Below, one piece after another: positions 47,415 to 58,823 of a DNA stretch of 64,000 nucleotides (the stretch's first letter is position 1; each line of letters begins with the position of its first letter). A program made the position numbers and the translations under genes. Under the pieces are notes generated by a model that was not told the origin of the DNA, did no database searches, and was given only the letters and a program-made list of their open reading frames with translations. The stretch is from assembly GCA_965240325.2 (NCBI GenBank), contig OZ251226.1:1860001-1924000 (forward strand), written 5' to 3'. This DNA comes from Rebecca billardiae RCC1528. Taxonomy: Eukaryota; Haptophyta.

Positions 47415-48215
47415 ATGTCAGCCCACTCGCACGTCCGCATCACCTTGACGCTGCTTCTGGCTTGCGCCAGAAGCTTTGCGGGCGCGCAAGCCCCAGAAGA
47501 GGCGGGCTCATCCGCCACGCCTCTCTCTGAGTGGCTCCGGTCAGAAGCCGGGCCGCGCTGGGACCGCATCGTCACGCACCCGTTCACCGATCAACTCGCG
47601 CGCGGCACGGTCGACGAGCGCGTCATGTCGAGCTACCTCGTGCAGGACCATCGCTTCCTCGACGCGTTCTCGGCATTGCTCGCGTCGGCGATCGCGGCTG
47701 CGCCGACGATCGAGGATCGCATCCCCGGCGCCCAGTTCCTCGCCGTGATCCTCGGCAAGGAGAACACGTACTTCGAGCGCTCGTTCGAGGCGCTCGGGAT
47801 CGACGCCGAGCGGCGCGCGGCCGAGCCGGACGCGGAGGTGACGGCGCGGTTCAAGGGCCTGATGCGCGACGCCGCGGCCAGCGGCAGCCTGCCGATCATG
47901 CTCGCCGTGCTCGTCGTCGCCGAGTGGTCGTACGCCAGCTGGGGCGAGCGCGTGCTCGCCGAGGCTGGCGGCGCGCCCCGACCAGGCCTCCCGTTCTGGT
48001 GCACTGAATGGATCGAGCTGCACTCGGGCGAGTACTTCGGCTCGGTCGTGGCGTGGCTGCGCGGGCTGCTCGACCGCGCCGGCGAGCGGATGAACGACGT
48101 CGAGCGGCGCATGGTCCGCAACTTCTTTTTCAACGCCGTCGACTGCGAGATCGACTTCTTCGAGATGGCCATGGAGGCAGCGCCAGCGACACATCACATC
48201 AAATCTGAGCTGTAG
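47415..48215 (+). CDS. TenA/thiaminase-2 family protein with signal peptide
   Basis: 266 aa, single exon. A signal peptide 'VRITLTLLLACARSFAGA' opens the protein. The TenA fold follows: 'WDRIVTHPFTDQLARGTVDE', 'MSSYLVQDHRFLDAF', 'FLAVILGKENTYFERSFEAL', 'VVAEWSYASWGER', 'WIELHSGEYFGSVVAWLRGL' and 'NFFFNAVDCEIDFFEMAME'. TenA enzymes hydrolyse thiamin breakdown products such as amino-HMP or its formyl form for vitamin B1 salvage. The usual catalytic Cys after the third helix is not obvious, which points to the TenA_E subgroup. The signal peptide suggests a plastid or secretory location, unusual for the family. Confidence 0.82.
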   Translation: MSAHSHVRITLTLLLACARSFAGAQAPEEAGSSATPLSEWLRSEAGPRWDRIVTHPFTDQLARGTVDERVMSSYLVQDHRFLDAFSALLASAIAAAPTIEDRIPGAQFLAVILGKENTYFERSFEALGIDAERRAAEPDAEVTARFKGLMRDAAASGSLPIMLAVLVVAEWSYASWGERVLAEAGGAPRPGLPFWCTEWIELHSGEYFGSVVAWLRGLLDRAGERMNDVERRMVRNFFFNAVDCEIDFFEMAMEAAPATHHIKSEL

Positions 48216-50039
48216 CTGACACTAGCATCTAAGGTTGCCAAAGTTGGACACTGGCATACTACCGTTGCCGATGGTGCCGCACCCCAGATGCCCACCTGCG
48301 TCTGTCCTGCGCATGGACCGCAAGGGCACTCGAGCCGCCGAGGGCCGCGCCGCCCGCGCGCGCGGCCCGACTCGCCACTCATCGGCCCCGGGCGCGCGCG
48401 GCACTGTACTCAGTAGTGCTGCAAGTGCAGTACGCCGCAGGCCGAGCAGCCTTCCAGGAGACCGAGCGCCCTGTCAGCATCAGTGCTGTCACTCGTCAGG
48501 CCCAAGCGCCTCAGGCAGAGTCAGACCGGCCCGTAAGCGTAACGGCGCCTGCTCGATGCAACTGTGAATTGTCCGACGGGGCGGCGGGGCGGCGAGTGAC
48601 TCTCCGACTCGAGTCTCCGACGAGCGAGCAGTTTGCACTGAGCAGGTGAGGGCGGGCCGGTGACGCGCCTCAGGCAGAGTCAGACGACCGCCGGGGCGGC
48701 CGCGCCGGGCCCGCCACCGGGTCCGGGATCGGATGATGGATCGAGGCGCGGCTGCCCCGGCGGTCGTCTGACTCAGGTATCAGCCGTGCGCTAGCAGTGC
48801 TGATGCTTGACGGGAGTCTGAGCAACAGACAGAGCAACTCATGCGTGATGGTCGTAGTAGTACTATAGTACTCGACGATTACATAGGCTACATCAGCACT
48901 GCTCGTCAGTCACTATTACTGTATGATGAATAAATTACCCGGACAGGCGACTACTGCTGAGTCGTAGTTAACTATAGCTGGTATGTAGCTTATTGGTGAG
49001 TTCTGTGTTAAATTGTGAATCGTATATAGTGACGATGTGAGTCGAATACTTGATCGTCTCACTCTGCAGACTACTAAGTTCTCAGCTTCGCCACGATGAT
49101 GGACCCTGACGCCCGGGGGCTTCGAGTTATATTCCCGGATGGCATCAGCGCCCGATGGCACGGATGGCACCGCGCTGTGACACTTAACATTGAGACGCTG
49201 CGGTGAGTCTGAGGCTGCGACCGCAGTGATATAAGTGACGAATGTGCTGAGTTTGATGAATTGGTCGTCGTACGCGCGAGCCTCATTAAGTAATAGCAGT
49301 AGCTTTGATCTTTTTAAATTCCCCTTTATAACGGGCTCCGGGTGATCTGCTTGAGCCTTGATCGGTCACCACTGCGGGCACGGTGACGAACTGCGTGACT
49401 CGCGGCATCAGACGGTTCAGAGCCACAGGATTAGACACTCACACTGCCGCACGGGACAGAATAACGCAGACATGATGACTGCCGACAGGCTAAGTGCCAT
49501 TCCATCCAGCGAGTTGTGCCAGAGGCGATGACTGCTATATCGAATCTATCGAAGCATACAGCTCGCTATGCGTGCGCGGTTATGTTGCGCGCAGTCCGTA
49601 CGTAAGCTACTGCCGATGCGGCACTCAGTACACATGCTGTCCGGTGCGGCATTCTTGCGCATGATACCCAGCGTGTCTGCGGCACGATCAAGATGGCGCT
49701 CAATTACCGACGCCAGCTCAAGAGATGTGCTCGTGCTGGGTGATCCCATCTGCCAGCTGTCGCCGCTTGCAGCACCCTGACGTTGGCCACGTGTTAGCGA
49801 GTTGGCATTGCGTGCGGCCGGTTCGCTTGCAGCCTACAACCAGTGACAAGGAGCAGAGGGAGCGGGCCACCAAGCTGTACGAAGGCGCTCAGCATACCCG
49901 CACGTGAACCGTGAGACCACCTAAGGCCGCCGCGATCACACCGTCAGCGCCATTCCCGCCACAAAGGCGCCCGCGCTCGCGCGTGGGCGGGGCGTTGGCC
50001 ACTGGCTGCCAAGGCGACCGGCGTGGGGCCGCCGCCATC
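48216..50039. other. Intergenic, 1.8 kb, no gene seen
   Basis: GC-rich near 48,240-48,740, then AT-richer (48,840-49,320). Short frames up to about 110 codons carry no domain. No RNA gene was recognised. Confidence 0.4.
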
Positions 50040-51110
50040 ATGTGGGGCGAGCGGCGCGTGCTCGCGAGCGTGGGTGTGGGCGCCCTGCTGCTCGTGGCGT
50101 TGTCGCTGCACAACTTTGGCGGCAGAGGGCCCGAGACACGTGCACCTACGCAGCCGCTGGTCGCGCAGCCCGTCGCTGCGGTCGCGCAGCCCACCGCCGC
50201 CGCCAGCACGCCCGCCGCCGCCGCGCCAGCGGGGCAGCCGGCGGCGAGCACGACCGCAAAGTGGGTGGGGCTCCTCAGCGGCCGGCCTGAGAGCGCTCCG
50301 TACTGGGTGGAGGGGAAGATCCCGCCCGAGTTCACCTCCCGGCCCTCGCGCTGGGGCGCGCGCGGCACCTGCCCCTCCGCGCTGAGCGAGCCGACGATGC
50401 GGCAGAGCGCGCCGTTCTGCCTGGAGTATTGGCCGTCTCCGCCGGCAGGCCGGCAGTGCGTGATCTACTCGATCGGGATCGGCGACGTGTGGGGCTGGGA
50501 GGACAAGATCGCCGACCGCTACAGCTGCGCCATCGAGGCGTACGACCCGACGCGCAACCTGCGCGCCAAGCACGAGGCGCACGCGCACCCGCGCGTGCGC
50601 TTCCACTACGCCGGCCTCGGCGCGACGCGCAACAACGTGACCGCGGCCGCGGCGGCGCAGCGCGCGGAGGCGGGCGGCGGCGCGGCGGGCTCGGGCACGA
50701 TGAACTGGTACGGCGAGGTCGACCCGCGCGTGCTCACCACCCTCGAGGACATGGTCGACGCCGACCGCCGCCGCGGCGCCGTCGACGTCTTGAAGGTCGA
50801 CTGCGAGGGTTGCGAGTGGGCGGCGTTTGAGCAGATCGCGCGCGACAGCCCGGGGTTGCTCGACGGGACGAGCGTCGTGATGCTCGAGGTGCACATCACG
50901 CCGACCCTGATCGCGCCGACGGCCGCGCAGTTCGACGGCCTCTTCGACTTTCTCGTCACGCGCCAGGGCTTCCGCCTCTGGTACATGCGCAACAACGTCG
51001 GCTACAAGCGGGACAGGCACGTGGTTGACTTCCTCGCGAGGCACGGCGCCAAGCCCGACCAGTGCTGCTACGAGCTCGCGTTCGTCCGGCCGCGCGGCGC
51101 GCGGGAATGA
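50040..51110 (+). CDS. METTL24/FkbM-type membrane-anchored methyltransferase
   Basis: 356 aa from MWGERRVLAS. A short N-terminal tail and a hydrophobic anchor (ASVGVGALLLVALSLHNFGG, about residues 9-28) make a type II Golgi/ER topology, followed by an Ala/Pro stem. The catalytic domain has 'CVIYSIGIGDVWGWEDKIAD', 'CAIEAYDPTRNLRAKH' (SAM-binding strands with the acidic residue), 'VDVLKVDCEGCEWAAFEQI' and 'SVVMLEVHIT'. This is the Methyltransf_21/24 group to which human METTL24 belongs. The acceptor is probably a glycan or a hydroxyl group, by family analogy. The frame is open upstream to 49911, but the anchor placement favours the start used here. Confidence 0.8.
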   Translation: MWGERRVLASVGVGALLLVALSLHNFGGRGPETRAPTQPLVAQPVAAVAQPTAAASTPAAAAPAGQPAASTTAKWVGLLSGRPESAPYWVEGKIPPEFTSRPSRWGARGTCPSALSEPTMRQSAPFCLEYWPSPPAGRQCVIYSIGIGDVWGWEDKIADRYSCAIEAYDPTRNLRAKHEAHAHPRVRFHYAGLGATRNNVTAAAAAQRAEAGGGAAGSGTMNWYGEVDPRVLTTLEDMVDADRRRGAVDVLKVDCEGCEWAAFEQIARDSPGLLDGTSVVMLEVHITPTLIAPTAAQFDGLFDFLVTRQGFRLWYMRNNVGYKRDRHVVDFLARHGAKPDQCCYELAFVRPRGARE

Positions 51111-51819
51111 CGCGCCGCCGGGCGCGCGCGGGAGGGCGCAGCGGCGGCATGTTGCCATGGCGAGTGCCGGACGTGCTGCGCCGGCCCGAGGCCCGCCAGT
51201 GACCTGGCGACCACGCGCGACCGACCGACTGGCGGCGACTGACACGTATGCCGAAAAGGATGCTGACCGCTTCGCGCCACTTTTGGTACCGAAGGTGAAG
51301 GCACGCCGAGGTAAGAGTGGTAATACGTACTCAATATCTGCTCTCTCTCTCTCTCTCTCTCAGCGCATACGTCGTAGTATACTAGCTACTGCTACTACCA
51401 CGAGCGCGCGGACTGAGTCACTCCGGGACAGTCACACAGACACAGTGAGTCACTCAGTGAGTGCAGGCCCGTGGGGTCCGTGGCCCCGGCGGCCCGGCCA
51501 TGATGCAGAGTCTAGCAGGCGGACTATAGCGCATGGATCGTGCGGCGCCTGATGCCGGGACGATGCGGGACTACTCGAACTCGCCCTATGCATCTAACTA
51601 AGTTGCATGGGGGAGTCGATGGGCCATGGCTCCAGCACGACCACGATCGCCCGAACGGGTCCCGCGGCTCGGACCTACTACCTAGTCGGAGCTGCTTGCT
51701 GGCAAACGACTACGGCGCGTCTATCTGTGCCGCTATCCGCCACGATATTTACGGGCGCGGCACAAGGCCAAGCTGGTTATTGCCCCCTGCGCACCCTTGT
51801 CACAGCGCGCGAGTCGTAC
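51111..51819. other. Intergenic with a CT microsatellite
   Basis: The converging 3' ends of the methyltransferase and the second F-box/RCC1 gene meet here. A pure CT run lies at 51341-51361. No gene is supported. Confidence 0.5.
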
Positions 51820-53775
51820 TTAGTGGAGCGGGCCTGCAAGGGGCGGCACCTGCGTCACGCGCTGCGGCGTCGGCTGTGGTAGCGCATCCGGGTCGTGCAC
51901 GCCGAGGCCGAGCGCTGCCAGCTGCCTGCCGCATGCGTACGCAGCGCCATCCGCAGTGACGAACAGCGCGTGGGTTCTGCAGAGCGAGCATGCCCACACG
52001 TGCTCGTCAGCAAGTGCGTCCACCCGCCCGGGAGACGCCCACCCGGCGATGGAGGCCATTTCGACATCCTGCCCACCGACACGCAGAGCCCGCCCAAAAT
52101 GGAATTCGGTGGTGTGGCCTCCGATGGTGCCGAGCCCCAGCTGGCCGTACAGGTTGTCCCCAAACGTGTGCACGCTGCCGTCTTCGCCCAGCACCACGCT
52201 GCTGGACCAGCCCGCCCCGGCGCGGACGGCGCGCACTCCCGCCAGCGCGGCGATGCGTGAGGGCAGTAGACGACCCAAGCGGTCGTCATGCCCGAGCTCG
52301 CCTAAATAGTCCTGCCCAACCGAGTACACGGCTCCTTCTGCGTCCACCACCAGGCTGTGCCCAGCGCCCGCGCTCACGTGCACGGCGCGCACGCCCGCAA
52401 GCGCCTCGATGCGCCTCGGCGTGTGTGAGTAGCGCTGGTCGCCGTGGCCGATCGCGCCGTTGTATCCGGCCCCGTAGACGGCGCCGTGTATCGAGAGCAG
52501 CAGCGTGTGCCCATGCCCAGCAGCCACTCCGCCCACGCGCACGCCGTCCAGCGCCTCGATGCGCGTCGGCTCCCACCGCTCCTCCGTGTCGCCGTGGCCG
52601 AGCTGGCCGTCATAGTTTTCACCCCAGCTGTATGCGCAGCCAGCGGCAGTGAGGGCGAAGCTGCGTTCAGCGGCAGCCGAAATACTCACAACGACAGTAG
52701 CGCGCAAGTGAACAAGCGGAGCGAATGTTATCCGCTCATCCCCGTCCCCCAGCCCCAGCTGGCCGTACTGGTTGTCGCCGCAGCCGTACACGGCGCCGGC
52801 ATCGCTCAGTGCGAGCAGGTGGTTCCAGCCAGCGGCCACCGCAATCACGCGCACCGCGCCGAGAGAGGAGGCGAGCGTCGGCACCCGCATCGGCAGCAAG
52901 AAGTCTGCACAGCCGGTTCCCATATGCGGTACAATCTCGCCCGTTGGCCCGTCCTCGTCCTCTAGCTCCTCCTCGCCGCACGTGTGCAGCCCGCCCTCCG
53001 CGTCCACAAACGCGCTGAAGCAGTGCTCGTCTTGCCCGCTGGCGGCCACGACGTTCAGGTGCGCCTGCGCGAGCTCGAGCACGTGCTCGCGAGCGAACAG
53101 CTCCTCCGTCCACGTACAGGCGCCCACGGGTAGCGTCGGCGGCAGCGCGCGATCGTGGCCGCGCGCGCGTGCGCGATCGCGCAGCGCATGCTCGACAGGC
53201 GAGCGCTTGCCGGGCGCGCCGCGGAAGAGGCGCGCCGTAGCGTTCGCGGCGGCGAGGTCACGCGTGCGGCTGAGGTGTACCAACAGGCGCGAGACCAGCT
53301 TGGACGGCAGGTCGGTCAGCAGCCGCGCTCCCGGGTGCGCCTCGTCATCATGCTCGTCGGGCAACGCGGCCGCTGCTGCCGCCATATCGTGCTCACCGCA
53401 CCGTACAGACGACGTGCCTGGAGGGCGAGTCGGCGGCACAGACTCGTCGGAGAGCGGGCGGAGGTTGGCCGGGCGGATGGCGAGGCGGGCCGCGGGCGCC
53501 GGGTCCGCGCCGGTGCGCGCATCGTCCAGCTCGACGGGCCAGCGCCCGGCCGCGGTGAGCGGGCCGACGATCTGCCCCGGCCGGCCGTTGAATTCGGGCC
53601 GGCTCACGAGGTTGGCGACGCGCACGCGCGGCGAGCAGAAGTGGGCGATGAGGTCGTTGAGCGCATCCAGCGTGACGCGGCCCTGCTGCAGCTCCGAGAG
53701 CTCGGCCTCGTCGAGCCCGCCCATCGCGAGCGCTGCGCGCGCGAAGGCGTCGAACGCGGTCTTGTCATCAGCCAT
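51820..53775 (-). CDS. F-box-like/RCC1-repeat protein, copy 2
   Basis: 651 aa. Layout: an N-terminal SH3-like module common in algal proteins ('NLVSRPEFNGRPGQIVG ... GRWPVELD ... RPANL') at about residues 50-105, an F-box-like helix region near 152-187 ('LTDLPSKLVSRLLVHLS'), and an RCC1 propeller with blades such as 'GCGDNQYGQLGLGDGDE', 'SWGENYDGQLGHGDTE' and 'FGDNLYGQLGLG'. From the F-box on it is a close paralogue of the protein at 12,836-14,374 in the opposite orientation, but it has an additional N-terminal domain. A ubiquitin-ligase adaptor role is inferred. Single exon. Confidence 0.82.
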   Translation of the reverse strand: MADDKTAFDAFARAALAMGGLDEAELSELQQGRVTLDALNDLIAHFCSPRVRVANLVSRPEFNGRPGQIVGPLTAAGRWPVELDDARTGADPAPAARLAIRPANLRPLSDESVPPTRPPGTSSVRCGEHDMAAAAAALPDEHDDEAHPGARLLTDLPSKLVSRLLVHLSRTRDLAAANATARLFRGAPGKRSPVEHALRDRARARGHDRALPPTLPVGACTWTEELFAREHVLELAQAHLNVVAASGQDEHCFSAFVDAEGGLHTCGEEELEDEDGPTGEIVPHMGTGCADFLLPMRVPTLASSLGAVRVIAVAAGWNHLLALSDAGAVYGCGDNQYGQLGLGDGDERITFAPLVHLRATVVVSISAAAERSFALTAAGCAYSWGENYDGQLGHGDTEERWEPTRIEALDGVRVGGVAAGHGHTLLLSIHGAVYGAGYNGAIGHGDQRYSHTPRRIEALAGVRAVHVSAGAGHSLVVDAEGAVYSVGQDYLGELGHDDRLGRLLPSRIAALAGVRAVRAGAGWSSSVVLGEDGSVHTFGDNLYGQLGLGTIGGHTTEFHFGRALRVGGQDVEMASIAGWASPGRVDALADEHVWACSLCRTHALFVTADGAAYACGRQLAALGLGVHDPDALPQPTPQRVTQVPPLAGPLH

Positions 53776-54166
53776 GGTCGGACGTGAACGCTACGAGGGT
53801 GAGCGCCGATTTCAGATTCGCCGAGCAGTCTTTTCGCGGGCCCCTGCGAAGGGGTTTTGCCCCGCTGCGGCGCGCGTGACCCGGACTGCCACTGCCGCGT
53901 GCAGCAAGCACTGCTGCGGCCCCGGCCGGCCCGCCGCACGGCCGGCGGGGAAGGAAGTCGGGGTTTCATTCTCACCCGCACAGGGCAAGGAGGACTGGTG
54001 CCGCCACCCATCTCGGTTTCAATCCCGTTTCATCAGCATGCTGCGACGCGATGGCATATCACTTATAATTCAATGACGACACTACTCGTGTTGCCATCAT
54101 CGTCACTCATCACTCATCAGCATGCTGCGCGCAGCCTTACGACGGCCGGCGCGCATCAGTTATAAT
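53776..54166. other. Intergenic, no gene seen
   Basis: This spacer between two minus-strand genes includes the promoter side of the F-box/RCC1 gene. A short direct duplication is seen (CATCAGCATGCTGCG around 54,030 and 54,115). Confidence 0.4.
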
Positions 54167-55505
54167 TCAGGAGGGCCGAGGGCGGGGCGCCCCGCCCGCG
54201 GCCGCGGCCCCGGCGCCGCCTTCGAACAGCAGCCTGCACAGCTCGGCCGCGAGCCGGCGCGCCTCGGCGGACTCGTCGATAGTCGCGATCCCGCGGAGGG
54301 CCTGGTGCACGGCGCGCAGCGTGCCCTCCGCGTCGTCGCCCCAGCCCGCCGGGTCCTCCGCGGCGGCGGTGACGGCTGAGCCGAGCAGCTTGAGAGCGCC
54401 GACGCGCACGGCGGCGCGCGGGTCGGCCGTGCGCGCGAGCGCGAGGGCGAGCAGCTGCCGCGCGGCGTGTGGGTTGAGGGCGCGGCGCGCGTGGTAGGTG
54501 CACGCGAAGAGCGCGCTGAGGAGCGCCGCGCCCGCCGCCTCGCCGAGCGCCGAGCGCGCCTCCGCGTCGCGCGCCGCAGCGGCCGCGGCCGCGTCCGCCT
54601 CACACGCCGCCATCATCGGCTCGAGCAGTTGGCGGCTGAGCGCGCTGACCCGGTGCGCGGAGTGCTGCGCGCACATCTGCACGGCGCGCGTGAGCACGTT
54701 GGCGCAGCACACGCGCAGCTGCGCCGGCGGCGGCGCGCCGCCCGCGCCGCCGCCCGCGCCGCCCAGGCCGCTCAGAACCGCCGGCAGCAACTCGCTCAGC
54801 AGCGCGTCCGCGCGCGCGCCCTCCGCGGCGCACGCGGCGCACAGCAGGCCGGCGACGGCGTCGATGGCACCGCGCTGCGTGCGCTCCAGCTCGAGGGTGA
54901 GCGCGGCATGATCCTCGTCGCCCCCGCCCAGATCGGCCGGCGTGGCGCGGAGCAGGCACAGGCAGTCCGGTAGAAGTCCGGGGCCGAGCACGCGCACGCA
55001 CGCCGCCTCGTGCGCGGCGTAGGCGTGGCACACGGCGAACAGGCCGAGGCGGCAGTCGGCGAGGAGGAGCGTCGCAGGGCGCGCGCTCCGCCCTGGCGGC
55101 GCCGCGGCGTCGGCGTCGTCGGCCTCGCGCGCCAAGGCGCCGCCGGCGCCGCCCACCAGCGCCGCCGCGCGGCGCACCGGCGCGAGCGCGCGCGCGCGCG
55201 CGCGCGCCGGCGGCAGCCGCCCTAGCAGCGTCGCGGCGAGGCGGCGGACGTCCGGCAGCTCGGTTTCGTCATCGAGATGGCGGCCGAGCACGGCGAGGAG
55301 CTCGAGAACGAGCGGCTCGTGATCGCCGAGGTCCGCGCCGTCGCCGTCGTCGGCGTCGTCGTCGTCCGCCGCCGCCGCGTCGCCGCCGCCCTCCGCCGCC
55401 GCCGCGTCGCACAGCGCAATGGCGGCCGCTGTGGCCGCGGCCGGAGCGGCGGCGGGCGCGGCGGCGGGCGCGGCGGCGGGCGCGGCGGCGGGCGCGGCGG
55501 CGGGC

Positions 55506-55539
<34 letters not shown>

Positions 55540-55725
55540 GCGCGGCGGCGGGCGCGGCGGCGGCTCGCGGCGCGGCGCGGCGCCGCCAGAGGTCGATTGG
55601 AAGCGCGGCGAGGACGAGCAGAGGGCGCAGCGAGTAGAGCGTGCTGCTCGAGCGCGCGCGCGCGGCCATGCGCGCGCGGCCGAGCGCCACGTTGATCACG
55701 GCGCGCGCACCCGCCATGCGCGCGC

Positions 55726-55769
<44 letters not shown>

Positions 55770-55992
55770 GCGTGCGCGACAGCGCGCAGCAGTGCGATTG
55801 ATGAGCCTTCAGTCTCGTCAGCGAGCGCCTTGCGCGCGATCACGGTGAGCGCGGCGGCGCTCGCGCGCGGGCCGAGCGTGCGCGCCCAGCGCTCCGCCAG
55901 CCGCTGCAGCCGCTCCTGAAACCGCTGCTGCTCGCGCTCGGAGGGCTTGGCGCCGCCGCCGCCGCCTTCGCCGCCTTCGCCGCCTTCGCCGC

Positions 55993-56023
<31 letters not shown>

Positions 56024-58063
56024 GACAGCGCCGGCGGCGCCGCCCGCGGGCGCGACCGCCGAGGCCGACGCGCTGGGCGAGCGCGGGCCGCTAGCCCACG
56101 TCGGCGCGGCGCTCGGCGGCACGAGCCCGTCGCGCGCGCAGTCCACGAGCGCCTCCGCAGCGGCGCTCGCCGCGCGCGCCTCCGCTTCCGAGGCGGCGGC
56201 GGCGGCGGCGGCGGCCGCGTCGACCGCCGCCGCCGCCTCGTCCGCCGCTCCGGGCGCGGCCTCGCCGTGCGGGCTCGGCGCGGGTTCCGCGGCCTCGGGC
56301 GTCGGCGCGCGCGCGTCCGCCGCGAGCGAGCGCAGCGCCGCCTCCTCCGCCGACGCGCGCACGCCCGCGCGCGCGTCGCACAGCGAGCGCGCCAGCCGCG
56401 GCAGCGCGTACGCTGGGTGCAGGGCACCGAGCGCGGCGCAGGCGAGCGCGCGCGTGTGCAGGCAGCCGGCCTCGGCGGCGAGCCGCGGGGCGAGCGCGTC
56501 GGCGAGGCGGTGCTGCAGCGCGGGCGGCGCCAGGCCGGGCGCGGGCACGCACAGCGCCGCGCGCGCCACGCGCAGCGCGTTCTGCCGCTGCACTCTCACC
56601 GGTGAGCTGAGTTTAGTCGACAGCTCGGGCGCGACGACGGAAAAGAAATCGGCGCATAATTCGGCCAGGAATTGGACCGCCATGTCCGAGGCGCGGTCGG
56701 TGGCCTGGAGCAGCCCCATCAGGCTCTCGACGAGCGCGGCCGCGCGCGCCCCGCCCCCGCGCCCCGCACCGCCCTCGCCGCCGCCCTCGCACGCGAGCGG
56801 CAGCAGCCGCCGCGCCAGCGCCACAGGGAGCTCGGCAGTTGAGATTGCACCGAGATGCGCACTCGCCGTGAACAGAGCGTGGCACAGCGAGGGAGGCTCG
56901 GCGAGCGCGGCGCGGAGCTCGGCGGGCGTGCGCGCGCCGAGCGCGAGGCCGATGCAGCACAGCGCCGCGTGCGACTCCGCCGCGGGCACGCCCGCCGCGC
57001 CCTCCCCGCCGCCCTCCACGCCGAGCGCGCGCGCCCAGCCGGCAAGGCGTGAGCCGAGAGGCGCGCCGCCGTCGCCGCCGTCGCCGGCCGCGCCCGCGAG
57101 AGGAAGGAGGAGGGGGCTCGCCTCGGCCCAGAGGCGCGCGGCCGCCTGCAGCCGGTCGGCCTCGCTCGCGCCCTCGCCAATCGGCGCCGACGCCGCCCCG
57201 TCCCGACCGCTCGCCGTCGCGCACTCGACGCCCGCGCCCACACCCGCGCCCGCGCGTGCGCGCGCGAGCGCGCCCTGCGCGCGCGCGCAGCTGTCCAGGG
57301 CTGCTGCGACGTGATTGGCCGCCGCGACGAAGAGCGGGAAGCCGGGGGCGTGCCAGCCGCCGAGCTCGCGCGCGAGGCGCGCGAGGGCCGCGTACGGCGG
57401 CACGCCCTCCTCCGCGCCGCGCCCGTCCGCGCGCGCCGCCCGCGCGCACCAGCCGCTCGAAACGGCGAGTGCCAGCTCTGCGGCGCGCGCGTGCAGGAGC
57501 GCGGGCGCTCGCGCGCGCGCGCGCGCGCATGCGAGCGCGCACAGCGGCTCGAGGAGGGACGAGAGCGCGGACTGCACGGCGCGCGCGCCGTGCTGCGCGC
57601 CGCCGCCGAACGCACGGCGCTGCTCGACGAGCAGCGCCGCGTGCAGCGCCTCGAGCAGGCGCAGCTGTGCGCTCGGATCTCCGGAGTCATGGCCGGGCGC
57701 CAGCGCAGCGGCGCACGCGGCGCGTGTCGCGCCCGGATCGGCGGCGAGCGCCCAGCGCAGCAGGTGCGCGACGCGAAGCGCGCGAAGAGCGCATCCCTCG
57801 GGCTCGGCGCTCTCGGCGCGGCTCACGTCCTCGATCACGCGCGCGAGCGTGGCCACGCGATCCGCGTCGGTGCGCACGGCGCACAGCCGCGCCCGAAGCG
57901 CGCGAAGGCCGTCGGTGAGCGCGACGGCGGCGGTCGGGAGGCCCGTCGGGTCCGACGCGGCGACGGCGGAGGACCCCGCGCCACCGACCGCGGCCTCCTC
58001 CACCGCTGCCGCCCACACCACTGCCGGGTGCGCCTCGACCAGGGCGCGCGCCACGTCCGCCAT
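54167..58063 (-). CDS. Large HEAT/ARM-like repeat protein, unknown family
   Basis: 1,298 aa, single exon. Almost entirely helical with paired-helix repeats, for example 'SLLEPLCALACARARA', 'LFVAAANHVAAALDSCARAQ' and 'VQFLAELCADFFSVVAPELS', a HEAT/ARM solenoid. Ala/Pro/Gly-rich inserts interrupt it, including a 12-bp tandem repeat at about 55,441-55,560 encoding Ala-Ala-Ala-Pro and poly-Gly runs near 56,000. The conserved-looking core is 'RASDMAVQFLAELCADFF' to 'VQRQNALRVARAALC'. I considered DNAAF5/HEATR2 and MROH-like proteins but cannot assign it. It is probably a scaffold or transport adaptor. Confidence 0.6.
55441..55560. repeat. 12-bp coding tandem repeat
   Basis: GGGCGCGGCGGC units repeat about five times, then run into a GGC triplet array. 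They encode an Ala/Pro tract in the HEAT-like gene. Confidence 0.7.
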
Positions 58064-58427
58064 GCTTCTTGATCCGGGTCGTCCTTGGCGCGCTCCCTCG
58101 ATCTGTTTTTATTTTTGGGTTGGGTGAACCGCCGCGCCGCTGCAAGTTTAAATAGGCGCTGGTCTCCGCCGCCGCCGCCTCGGCGCGATGTGATAGGTCG
58201 CCGTGGAACGGCTTCCAACGACGTGGCGCTGCCCTTAGATGCGATTAATACAGAATTAACGGCGCCTAGTACTTGCAACGACTACGACACAAATGAGAAA
58301 GTCTGTTCGCGGGCCAATTGGATGCGCGCATCTTTTCGATGCGACGCGCGAAGGTGGTCGTGCGCCAGCGTGCGCCGTGCGGCGAACCAGTCCCAGGTTG
58401 TCGGCTCGAGTTTCGTGGGGGATCGAG
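58064..58427. promoter_or_regulatory. Divergent spacer between HEAT-like and orphan gene
   Basis: Contains an AT-rich patch near 58,105-58,150 and another near 58,240, both possible core promoters for the genes reading away in each direction. Part of the downstream gene's open frame (from 58,293) lies here. Confidence 0.35.
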
Positions 58428-58823
58428 ATGCACGACATGCTCTTCGTGGGTGGCGCCTTCGATGGCGACATGGTGGGCGTGGCGGCGGCGGCCACGGCGC
58501 CATTCGGTCTCGACGCGGCCGACCTGATGCACGGCCCGGAGCTGGACACATTTCTTGGCGCCGTCCCGCGCGCACATGGCGTGCTAACCGAGAAGAGCAA
58601 GTCGCGCAAGGAAAAACGGCGCGACAAGCACGCGGACTCGCCGTTCGACGACGGGTTGGGCATGCCGAACCTGGCGGCGGAGAACCTAGATGGCTTCTCG
58701 ATGGGAACCGAGAAGCAACGGCGCGTCTACTCCGACAAAGTGCTGGAAGGGAAGGACTGCGGCGCGTTGGGCTTCCACGGGCTGAGGGAGCGGTATGGCG
58801 GCAAGTGGCACTGCGTGTTCTGA
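58428..58823 (+). CDS. Small orphan protein with basic patch
   Basis: 131 aa from MHDMLFVGGAF; the frame is open from an earlier ATG at 58293. Visible features are a Gly/Ala-rich start, a lysine/arginine cluster ('LTEKSKSRKEKRRDKH') that could bind nucleic acid or be a nuclear localisation signal, and an aromatic, conserved-looking end ('GFHGLRERYGGKWHCVF'). Codon use is host-like, and the C-terminal half lacks the low complexity of non-coding frames here. No family is recognised. Confidence 0.45.
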   Translation: MHDMLFVGGAFDGDMVGVAAAATAPFGLDAADLMHGPELDTFLGAVPRAHGVLTEKSKSRKEKRRDKHADSPFDDGLGMPNLAAENLDGFSMGTEKQRRVYSDKVLEGKDCGALGFHGLRERYGGKWHCVF

